From NCBI GenBank assembly GCA_900321525.1, contig ONWL01000069.1, forward strand, positions 1 to 7,196: DNA of 7,196 nt. The letters are read 5' to 3'. This DNA comes from an uncultured Eubacteriales bacterium. GTDB taxonomy: Bacteria > Bacillota > Clostridia > Lachnospirales > Lachnospiraceae. Numbering within the stretch: position 1 is the first letter of the stretch; every line of letters begins with the position of its first letter. Position numbers and translations under genes: made by a program. The notes under the pieces are model-generated. The model was not told the origin of the DNA. It saw only the letters and a program-made list of their open reading frames with translations, and did no database searches. This document shows, piece after piece, positions 1 through 5,897 of this stretch.

Positions 1-291
1 CAGGTGAATGATGGTGCGGTGGCATTGCGCACCGGTGCGGCATCTGCAGCAGATGGCGCAGACAGTCTGGCAGCAGGGGCAGGTCAGGTAAATGACGGTG
101 CCGCCGCATTGCAGGCTGGAATTGGTCAGGTAAATGACGGAGCCACTGCGTTACAGGCTGGAATCGGTCAGGTAAATGACGGTGCCACTGCATTGCAGGC
201 TGGAATCGGTCGGGTGAATGACGGAGCCGTTGCATTACAGGCTGGAATTGGTCAGGTGAATGATGGTGCGGCAGCACTGCACACGGGAGCA
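1..291 (+). repeat. 42-bp in-frame tandem repeat array in the YhgE/Pip stalk
   Basis: Units of 42 bp (14 codons) start at 82, 124, 166, 208 and 250 and encode variants of GQVNDGAxALQAGI. The first four (82-249) are near-identical: units at 82 and 166 differ at 3 of 42 bases, and those at 124 and 166 also at 3, all silent. A truncated unit at 1-39 and a degenerate one at 40-81 keep the same register. From 292 the pattern decays into 7-residue repeats (ATLDSGA, ATLKDGA). Silent changes predominate between units 124 and 166, which suggests that the peptide pattern is maintained. Copy number probably varies between strains through slippage or recombination, without loss of frame. Confidence 0.9.
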
Positions 292-1260
292 GCTACATTA
301 GACAGCGGAGCAGCTACATTAAAAGATGGAGCAGATACACTGGCGTCCGGTACTACAGAGTTGGTTTCCAATAACGGAAAACTTTCAGAAGGTGTGGATA
401 CATTGGATCAGGGTGCTTCCGATCTGGACAGTGGCGCACAGGAGTTGTTAAATGGTGCAAAAGAATTAAAAGATGGTACCATTGAACTGAAGGACGGCTT
501 GCCGGAACTGACAGACGGGACAACAGAACTGAAAGATGCATTACAAAGTGGTTCTGATGACGTGAAGAGCACCAATCTTACGGATGGAAATAGCCAGATG
601 TATGCCAATCCGGTAGATGCAGTGGAAAACCAGATTTCTACTGTAAAGGACAATGGGCATGCTATGGCAGCTTATATGATGTCTGTAGGATTGTGGGTCG
701 CTTGTCTGGCATTCTGCCTCATGTACCCGCTGACAGAGCATGGAACATTGAAATCCGGTTTCTCTTGGTGGTTGAGCAAAGCAAGCGTACTTTATCCGGT
801 GGCCATCATTCAGGGTATTGTTTTGGTAGTCATTTTACATGTTGCACTGGGCTTTTCACCGGCACGCATGGGGGAGACCATTGCCATGTCTTGTCTGACT
901 TCTGTGGCATTTATGGCAATCATGTATTTCTTTAATGTGCTGCTTGGGAAAGTGGGCAGTTTCCTGATGCTGGTATTTATGGTATTGCAGCTGGCAGGTT
1001 CGGCAGGTACCTATCCAATCGAGGTATCCGGACCGCTGGCAGCGGCACTTCATGATTATGTACCGTTTACATACAGTGTAACCGCTTTCAGAAGTGCCAT
1101 TGGCGGCGGTGCACCGTATGGAATATGTATTGCAGTACTCACCGGTATCCTGGTAGTATTTTCTGTGCTGACTGTTGTACTGTTCATGGTACGTGGCAAA
1201 AAAGAACAGACCGGAAAAGGAAATCTTCACACCTGGATGGAAGCACATGGTCTTGCATAA
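1..1260 (+). CDS. YhgE/Pip family membrane protein, 3' part (5' end outside window)
   Basis: The frame is open from base 1, so this is the C-terminal 419 residues of a longer protein; the GTG at base 4 is an internal Val codon, not a start. Residues 1 to about 185 are low-complexity repeats of the pattern DGAxxLxxG in 7- and 14-residue registers, typical of the extracytoplasmic helical stalk of YhgE/Pip proteins. Five hydrophobic segments follow at about 221-243, 260-284, 293-315, 320-338 and 371-397. The motif VPFTYSVTAFRSAIGG (about 354-369) matches the conserved C-terminal region of this ABC-2-like membrane family. A short basic tail (RGKKEQTGKGN) after the last helix suggests a cytosolic C-terminus. 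Family members include phage-infection protein Pip of Lactococcus and the EsaA-like part of type VII secretion; their general role is unclear, and nothing here shows a substrate. A full-length member would have one more N-terminal helix upstream. The gene ends in TAA about 30 bases before a terminator. Family assignment is fairly sure, function is not. Confidence 0.82.
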   Translation, partial: QVNDGAVALRTGAASAADGADSLAAGAGQVNDGAAALQAGIGQVNDGATALQAGIGQVNDGATALQAGIGRVNDGAVALQAGIGQVNDGAAALHTGAATLDSGAATLKDGADTLASGTTELVSNNGKLSEGVDTLDQGASDLDSGAQELLNGAKELKDGTIELKDGLPELTDGTTELKDALQSGSDDVKSTNLTDGNSQMYANPVDAVENQISTVKDNGHAMAAYMMSVGLWVACLAFCLMYPLTEHGTLKSGFSWWLSKASVLYPVAIIQGIVLVVILHVALGFSPARMGETIAMSCLTSVAFMAIMYFFNVLLGKVGSFLMLVFMVLQLAGSAGTYPIEVSGPLAAALHDYVPFTYSVTAFRSAIGGGAPYGICIAVLTGILVVFSVLTVVLFMVRGKKEQTGKGNLHTWMEAHGLA

Positions 1261-1291
1261 AGAAACGATAAAAATAAATTAATCATGATTA

Positions 1292-1317
1292 AAAACAGGG
1301 GCTGTTTTGCTTTTTTT
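1292..1317 (+). terminator. Rho-independent terminator after the YhgE/Pip gene
   Basis: AAAACAG (1292-1298) pairs with CTGTTTT (1302-1308) around a GGG loop, and GC plus seven T residues follow (1311-1317). The structure starts 31 bases after the stop codon at 1260. The stem is only moderately G+C-rich. A longer competing stem also exists: 1291-1302 with 1326-1337, 12 pairs including one G-U, extendable outward to 1287/1341. A small GGCG/CGCC hairpin (1318-1328) sits inside its loop. Because the arms are flanked by A and T runs on both sides, the element might also work on the minus strand. Confidence 0.7.
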
Positions 1318-1487
1318 GGCGAACCGCCCTTGTTTTTGATTGTTATAGCAGAATGCAGATGATAAAACAATACTTTTTTGGAATACAATTCCGAATTTGT
1401 ATGAATTTTGTGTCGGAAAATACATGGGTTGTATGTAGCAGTGCCATTGTTTGAAAAGAACCAATACCAGTGATACAAGAAAGCCAC

Positions 1488-1516
1488 TTGCATCTCAGCA
1501 TTCAGACATGTATAAT
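1488..1516 (+). promoter_or_regulatory. Candidate sigma-A promoter for pth-mfd
   Basis: A perfect TATAAT -10 box (1511-1516) lies 17 bases after TTGCAT (1488-1493), which matches the -35 consensus only in its TTG. Transcription would start near 1522-1523, giving a 5' untranslated region of roughly 68 bases before pth. The position after the upstream terminator and before the first gene of the operon supports it. The weak -35 box is the main doubt. Confidence 0.55.
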
Positions 1517-1575
1517 AATCCTATTCGTAACTGTAAGGGAACCAAACAGTTACTGCTATTCAGAATCAACCTGTC

Positions 1576-1581
1576 AGGAGG
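1576..1581 (+). promoter_or_regulatory. Ribosome binding site of pth
   Basis: A full AGGAGG lies 9 bases before the ATG at 1591. It fixes the start that gives the expected N-terminus MYIIVGLGNP. Confidence 0.9.
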
Positions 1582-1590
1582 AATTGGGAC

Positions 1591-2163
1591 ATGTACATTA
1601 TTGTAGGGTTGGGCAATCCGGACCGCCAGTATCTTGGCACAAGGCACAATATGGGGTTTTCTGTCATTGATGCGCTGGCGGAACAATATCATATAAAAGT
1701 AGATACGAAAAAGCATAAGGGTTTGATGGGCAGTGGTGTCATAGAAGGACATAAGGTGGTGCTGGTCAAGCCTTTGACTTACATGAATTTAAGTGGCGAG
1801 TGTGTCCGGGAAGTGGTGGATTTTTATAAAGTGTCCCCAGAGGAACTGTTGGTGATTTATGATGACATCAGTCTGCCGCCGGGGCAGCTGCGTCTACGTG
1901 CAAAGGGGAGTGCCGGCGGGCACAATGGCATCAAAAATATCATTCTCCACCTGGGAACGGATACCTTTCCGCGAATTAAAGTGGGCGTGGGAGAAAAACC
2001 GGCAAAGATGGATTTAAAGGATTATGTGCTGGGACATTTTCATGGAGAAGACCGGATTGCGGCACAGGAAGGCATCACAGATGCCTGTGCGGCCACAGCC
2101 TTTTTTTTGGAGCATGGCATGGAACAGACTATGAATCGATTTAATGTGAAGAAACAGAAATAG
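1591..2163 (+). CDS. pth: Peptidyl-tRNA hydrolase
   Basis: This cytosolic enzyme cleaves the ester bond of peptidyl-tRNAs that drop off the ribosome and so recycles tRNA; it is essential in most bacteria. The 190-residue length is normal for the bacterial Pth family. Visible landmarks are IVGLGNP (3-10) with Asn9, the catalytic His19 in GTRHNMGF, Asn66 in TYMNLSG, Asp91 in VIYDDISLPPG, and Asn112 in SAGGHNG. These correspond to Asn10, His20, Asn68, Asp93 and Asn114 of the E. coli enzyme. The C-terminal part keeps the family's FPRIKVGVG segment and basic tail (NRFNVKKQK). The start is set by AGGAGG 9 bases upstream. mfd begins 41 bases downstream with no terminator between, so the two are probably co-transcribed; pth next to mfd is common in Firmicutes. 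A run of eight T residues (2101-2108) near the 3' end does not break the frame. The assignment is secure. Confidence 0.97.
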   Translation: MYIIVGLGNPDRQYLGTRHNMGFSVIDALAEQYHIKVDTKKHKGLMGSGVIEGHKVVLVKPLTYMNLSGECVREVVDFYKVSPEELLVIYDDISLPPGQLRLRAKGSAGGHNGIKNIILHLGTDTFPRIKVGVGEKPAKMDLKDYVLGHFHGEDRIAAQEGITDACAATAFFLEHGMEQTMNRFNVKKQK

Positions 2164-2193
2164 GCAATTGTCTAAGAAGGCATGGAAAGGAAG

Positions 2194-2199
2194 AAAGGA
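2194..2199 (+). promoter_or_regulatory. Ribosome binding site of mfd
   Basis: AAAGGA lies 5 bases before the ATG at 2205, with a further purine-rich GGAAAGG just upstream (2184-2190). It is weaker than the AGGAGG sites of pth and the lipoprotein gene, in keeping with modest expression of a repair factor. Confidence 0.65.
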
Positions 2200-2204
2200 T
2201 AGAC

Positions 2205-5200
2205 ATGAGCGTATTGTTTTCCAGCCCGTTACAGGAACTGGCTGCCTATCAGGAACTGGAAGAAGCACTGAAAAAAGGAAAAGGACCCTTGCAGGTGTCA
2301 GGCTGTCTGGATACACAAAAGGTACATTTGATCCATGAATTGCTGCCGGAGTACTCCCATCGGCTGATCGTCACCTACAATGAGCTGCGTGCAAGGGAGC
2401 TGGCAGAGGATTATCGTTTCTTTGACAGAGAGGTACAGCTGTTTCCGGCCAAGGATGTGCTGTTTTACAGTGCAGATGTACAGGGAGCAGCCATCAGTGC
2501 CAAGCGGATGCAGGCAATCAAGCACTTGTTAGAGGAAAAGCAGACAGTCATTGTGACCACCGTCGACGGACTGATGAATCTGCTGCCCCCTCTTTCTGTT
2601 TTTCGCAAAAATCTGATTCAGATGGAAGTGGGAGCAGAGTTTGATCTGGAAGCACTGAAACAGCAGCTGGTAGATCTGGGATATGAGAGAGAAGGAATCG
2701 TATCGCAGGCAGGGCAGTTTGCCATTCACGGTGGCATTTTGGATATTTATCCATTGACAGAGGAGACACCTTTCCGAATTGAATTCTGGGACAGGGAAGT
2801 GGACTCGATTCGCAGTTTTGATTTGGAAAGCCAGCGTTCCATTGAGCAGGTGGAGCAGTTGATGATCTATCCGGCTTCAGAACTTTTGGTAGAGCAGGAG
2901 AAGGTGGCACAGGCTGTGGCATTGTTGCGAAAAGACGGAGAAGCAGCAAGGACTGCTTTTTTAAGGGAAGGAAAAAAAGAAGAGGCATCCCGTATCAGGG
3001 CGGTGGCCGGGGAACTGGCAGAACAGTTAGAGGAACGGCTGAGTATGACCGGTCTGGAAAGCTGTATGCCTTATTTTTATGAGCAGCCATCGAGTATTTT
3101 GGACTATCTGCCTCTGGAACAGACCCTGATCTTTCTGGATGAACCGGAGCGGATGAAAGAACGGGGAGAGGAAGTGGAAACAGAATTTCGGGAGAGCATG
3201 AGCCATCGTCTGGAAAAGGGCTATGTGTTGTCCGGTCAGGCACAGATTCTGCGTTCCTTCAAGACGGTAGCAGTACAGTTGGATCGTCCCCGTACAGTGA
3301 CAGTCACCAGTCTGGAACAGCATATCAGTATGATGAAGATCAGACAGATGTTTACCCTGATGGTGCAGGGGGTCAATGCCTATCAAAGTGATGTGAATCT
3401 GCTGATCCATGAACTGGAGACCTATAAGAAACAAGAGTATCGTGTGGTCATGCTGTGCGCTTCCAGGCTTCGTGGGGAGCGTCTGGCGGCGGCACTTCGT
3501 TCTTATGAACTGCGGGCATTTTATTCGGAGGAATATGGACGATATATCCAGCCGGGAGAAATCCTGGTGACTTATGGAACGCTGCATAGGGGATTTTCCT
3601 ACCCACAGGCTAGATTTGCGGTATTGGCAGAGGAAGATCTGTTTGGACGGGAGAAGAAAAAGCATAAATATCACAGCCAAAATCAGTTTAAGGGTACCCA
3701 GATCAAGAGTTTTCAGGAGTTGACACCAGGAGATTATGTAGTCCATGAAAACCACGGTCTGGGCATTTACCGTGGCATTGAGAAGGTGGAAGTAGAAAAG
3801 ACCATCCGGGATTTTATGCGGATCGAGTACGGAGATGGAGGCAATCTGTTTATTCCGGCAACCCAGTTTCATCTGATCCAGAAATATGCAGATGCAGAGG
3901 CAAAGAAACCCAAACTGTCCAAACTGGGCAGTCCGGAATGGAGTAAGACCAAATCCAGAGTCCGGGCGGCCGTACAGGATGTGGCAAGGGATCTGGTGGA
4001 GTTGTATGCAGCCAGACAGGGGGGAAAAGGCTTCTGTTATGGGCCGGATACGGTATGGCAGAAGGAATTTGAAGAACTGTTTCCGTATGAGGAAACAGAA
4101 GACCAGCTGGCAGCCATTGCGGCTACCAAACAGGATATGGAAAGTGATAAGATCATGGACCGGTTGGTGTGCGGCGACGTAGGCTTTGGTAAGACTGAGG
4201 TGGCCATCCGGGCGGCGTTTAAAGCAGTGCAGGAGAACAAGCAGGTAGTTTACCTGGTGCCCACCACCATTTTGGCTCAACAGCATTACAATACATTTTG
4301 CCAGCGAATGAAAGATTATCCCGTCAACATTGCCCTGATGAGCCGGTTCCGCACTCCGGCTCAAAATAAAGCTGTGGCGGCTGATTTGAAAAAAGGTTTG
4401 CTAGACATTGTCATTGGTACCCACAGAGTCCTGTCAAAAGACGTGGCTTTTCGGGATCTGGGTCTGTTGATCATCGATGAAGAGCAGCGGTTTGGGGTAC
4501 GGCACAAGGAAAAGATCAAGCAGATGAAGCAGAATGTAGATGTGCTGACCCTGACCGCTACGCCTATTCCCAGAACCCTGCACATGAGTCTCATCGGCAT
4601 TCGGGATATGAGTATGTTAGAAGAAGCGCCTATAGATCGTCTGCCCATCCAGACGTATGTGATGGAGTGGAATCCGGAAACGGTACGGGAGGCCATACAC
4701 CGGGAGCTGGCACGAAACGGTCAGGTCTATTACGTGTATAACCGGGTCACAGACATTGATGAGATGAGTGCAAAGATTGCAGCCCTGGTGCCGGATGCTA
4801 CGGTGGCATTTGCCCACGGACAGATGAGTGAGCGGGAACTGGAAAAGGTGATGATGGGATTTCTCAATCAGGAAATTGATGTGCTGGTGACCACAACTAT
4901 CATCGAGACTGGTCTGGACATCAGCAATGTGAATACCATCATCATTCATGATGCAGATCGATTTGGTCTGTCTCAGCTGTATCAGTTAAAGGGACGTGTG
5001 GGACGGTCCAATCGCCTGGCATATGCCTTTATCATGTATCGCAGGGATAAGATGTTAAAAGAAGTAGCAGAAAAACGGTTAAGAGCCATCAAAGAGTATT
5101 CAGAACTGGGAAGCGGTGTGCGGATTGCCATGAAGGATCTGGAACTGAGAGGTGCTGGAAATCTGCTGGGGGCAGAGCAAAGCGGACAGATGGAAGCGGT

Positions 5201-5741
5201 GGGGTATGACCTGTATTGCAAGATGCTTGGAGAAGCGGTGGCAGCCCTGAAAGGGGAAGAAAGTACGGTGCCTTCTTTTGAAACCACCATTGATCTGAAA
5301 GTAGATGCCTATATTCCGGCTTCTTATGTGCGCAGCGAAACCGCCAGACTGGATCTGTACAAGCGGATTGCAACCATCGAAAGTGAAGAAGAGGAGATGG
5401 ATTTGCAGGATGAACTGATTGACCGGTTCGGGGATATTCCTGTGGCGGTGCAGCAGCTGATTACCATTGCCAGTTTGAAAAAGCTGGCACATGAAGCGTA
5501 CATGACGGAAGTGACAGGAGGGCTTTCCAGTTTGAAATTTGTTATGTACCAAAAAGCTCCTGTAGATGGTGACAGAATGCTGGCATTGATCGATAATTAC
5601 AAAGGAGAACTGCGTTTTTTGACAGATCATGGTCCATATTTCCAATATGAGCCGTTCAAAAAAGGAAAAAATGACAAAGAAAACCTGCTGTTTTTTGTGA
5701 AAAATATGATAAATGAGATAAAAATGTTGCTTGTTTTGTAA
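2205..5741 (+). CDS. mfd: Transcription-repair coupling factor Mfd
   Basis: Mfd is a cytosolic DNA translocase that binds RNA polymerase stalled at a lesion, pushes it off the DNA and recruits UvrA for nucleotide excision repair. The 1178 residues match the usual length (about 1150-1180). The UvrB-like module, which contacts UvrA, covers about 1-350 and includes FPAKDVLFYSA and GQFAIHGGILDIYP (about 170-183). The RNA-polymerase-interacting, CarD-like domain covers about 500-570 and includes LTPGDYVVHENHGLGIYRG from Leu506. The RecG-like helicase core follows: Walker A GDVGFGKT (657-664), Walker B DEEQ (758-761), TATPIPRT (784-791) and motif VI QLKGRVGR (927-934). The translocation (TRG) motif region lies at about 966-990, with LRGAGNLLG. 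The C-terminal regulatory D7 domain runs from about 1025 and includes YIPASYVRSETARLDLYKRIA. All helicase motifs look intact. AAAGGA (2194-2199) lies 5 bases before the ATG. One oddity is His175, where relatives usually have Arg in the RGG(I/L)(I/L)D motif. A promoter for the next gene overlaps the 3' end. Confidence 0.98.
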   Translation: MSVLFSSPLQELAAYQELEEALKKGKGPLQVSGCLDTQKVHLIHELLPEYSHRLIVTYNELRARELAEDYRFFDREVQLFPAKDVLFYSADVQGAAISAKRMQAIKHLLEEKQTVIVTTVDGLMNLLPPLSVFRKNLIQMEVGAEFDLEALKQQLVDLGYEREGIVSQAGQFAIHGGILDIYPLTEETPFRIEFWDREVDSIRSFDLESQRSIEQVEQLMIYPASELLVEQEKVAQAVALLRKDGEAARTAFLREGKKEEASRIRAVAGELAEQLEERLSMTGLESCMPYFYEQPSSILDYLPLEQTLIFLDEPERMKERGEEVETEFRESMSHRLEKGYVLSGQAQILRSFKTVAVQLDRPRTVTVTSLEQHISMMKIRQMFTLMVQGVNAYQSDVNLLIHELETYKKQEYRVVMLCASRLRGERLAAALRSYELRAFYSEEYGRYIQPGEILVTYGTLHRGFSYPQARFAVLAEEDLFGREKKKHKYHSQNQFKGTQIKSFQELTPGDYVVHENHGLGIYRGIEKVEVEKTIRDFMRIEYGDGGNLFIPATQFHLIQKYADAEAKKPKLSKLGSPEWSKTKSRVRAAVQDVARDLVELYAARQGGKGFCYGPDTVWQKEFEELFPYEETEDQLAAIAATKQDMESDKIMDRLVCGDVGFGKTEVAIRAAFKAVQENKQVVYLVPTTILAQQHYNTFCQRMKDYPVNIALMSRFRTPAQNKAVAADLKKGLLDIVIGTHRVLSKDVAFRDLGLLIIDEEQRFGVRHKEKIKQMKQNVDVLTLTATPIPRTLHMSLIGIRDMSMLEEAPIDRLPIQTYVMEWNPETVREAIHRELARNGQVYYVYNRVTDIDEMSAKIAALVPDATVAFAHGQMSERELEKVMMGFLNQEIDVLVTTTIIETGLDISNVNTIIIHDADRFGLSQLYQLKGRVGRSNRLAYAFIMYRRDKMLKEVAEKRLRAIKEYSELGSGVRIAMKDLELRGAGNLLGAEQSGQMEAVGYDLYCKMLGEAVAALKGEESTVPSFETTIDLKVDAYIPASYVRSETARLDLYKRIATIESEEEEMDLQDELIDRFGDIPVAVQQLITIASLKKLAHEAYMTEVTGGLSSLKFVMYQKAPVDGDRMLALIDNYKGELRFLTDHGPYFQYEPFKKGKNDKENLLFFVKNMINEIKMLLVL

Positions 5742-5755
5742 AAACGTACTATAAT
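5727..5755 (+). promoter_or_regulatory. Sigma-A promoter overlapping the mfd stop codon
   Basis: TTGCTT (5727-5732) and a perfect TATAAT (5750-5755) are separated by exactly 17 bases. The -35 box lies inside the last codons of mfd and the TAA stop (5739-5741) is in the spacer. The predicted start is near 5761-5762, giving a leader of about 136 bases before the lipoprotein gene. There is no terminator between mfd and that gene, so read-through from the pth-mfd operon is also possible. Confidence 0.7.
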
Positions 5756-5843
5756 AACAGAGTCAGCGTATGGCATGAGAGCCGGAGTGTGTCAGCGCAG
5801 ATTGAGGAAAGCATGAGATTCCCTGTAGAGTGAAGGAGCAGGG

Positions 5844-5888
5844 ATGAACGGCAAGGGGAGAATTGGTCTTCCTGGGCTAAGAAATTAG
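5844..5888 (+). CDS. Candidate 14-residue leader peptide upstream of the foldase gene
   Basis: ATG at 5844 follows AAGGAG (5833-5838) at a 5-base spacing, which is a proper ribosome binding site. The frame encodes MNGKGRIGLPGLRN and stops at TAG 5886-5888, which overlaps the AGGAGG site (5887-5892) of the lipoprotein gene. It is in the same frame as that gene. Ribosomes translating it would cross CTTCCT (5868-5873), the strand that can pair with the downstream ribosome binding site, so translation could expose that site. The peptide itself resembles nothing I know. A frame this short can arise by chance, so the call is tentative. Confidence 0.3.
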   Translation: MNGKGRIGLPGLRN

Positions 5889-5892
5889 GAGG
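5887..5892 (+). promoter_or_regulatory. Ribosome binding site of the foldase lipoprotein gene
   Basis: A full AGGAGG lies 5 bases before the ATG at 5898. It decides the start, which gives a complete signal peptide. The site can be paired by CTTCCT at 5868-5873. Confidence 0.88.
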
Positions 5893-5897
5893 CATTT

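Larger units (their letters stand above)
1261..1590. other. Non-coding region between the YhgE/Pip gene and pth
   Basis: I see no convincing gene in this 330-base gap. In order it holds a 14-bp perfect palindrome (1279-1292, TTAATCATGATTAA), a terminator with nested hairpins (1287-1341), and an A+T-rich part with two small inverted repeats: GGAAT/ATTCC at 1380-1392 and TTCCGA/TCGGAA at 1389-1394 and 1413-1418. The pth promoter candidate (1488-1516) and ribosome binding site (1576-1581) follow. Short open frames here lack ribosome binding sites and family resemblance. Confidence 0.7.
5756..5897 (+). promoter_or_regulatory. Leader region of the foldase lipoprotein gene, with repeats, mini-ORFs and hairpins
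   Basis: The leader holds two duplicated blocks. GTCAGCG occurs at 5762-5768 and 5791-5797, and GCATGAGA at 5773-5780 and 5811-5818. A hairpin can form between TCCCTG (5820-5825) and CAGGGA (5839-5844). A second one pairs CTTCCT (5868-5873) with AGGAGG (5887-5892), the ribosome binding site of the downstream gene; it includes one G-U pair and a 13-base loop. Three short open frames occur in series (5775-5816, 5813-5833, 5844-5888). I do not recognise a known riboswitch or T-box element. A regulatory role is inferred, not shown. Confidence 0.4.

Noticed and set aside
4..6. GTG as start codon of the YhgE/Pip protein
   Set aside because: The reading frame and the repeat pattern are already in register from base 1, so the gene begins upstream of the window.
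82..291. CRISPR-like array
   Set aside because: The 42-bp repeats are contiguous, without spacers, and are translated in frame as part of the membrane protein.
2101..2108. Run of eight T residues in pth as a frameshift or phase-variation site
   Set aside because: The frame is intact and the downstream protein end is normal for Pth. An essential housekeeping gene is an unlikely target for phase variation.
3027..4364. Long open frame on the minus strand opposite mfd
   Set aside because: It is antisense to clearly conserved Mfd coding sequence, its translation resembles no family, and it has no convincing ribosome binding site. It follows from the codon use of mfd.
5756..5897. Known riboswitch or T-box in the foldase leader
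   Set aside because: I could not find a T-box GGUGG-type motif or the conserved cores of the riboswitch classes I know. A covariance-model search against Rfam would settle it.
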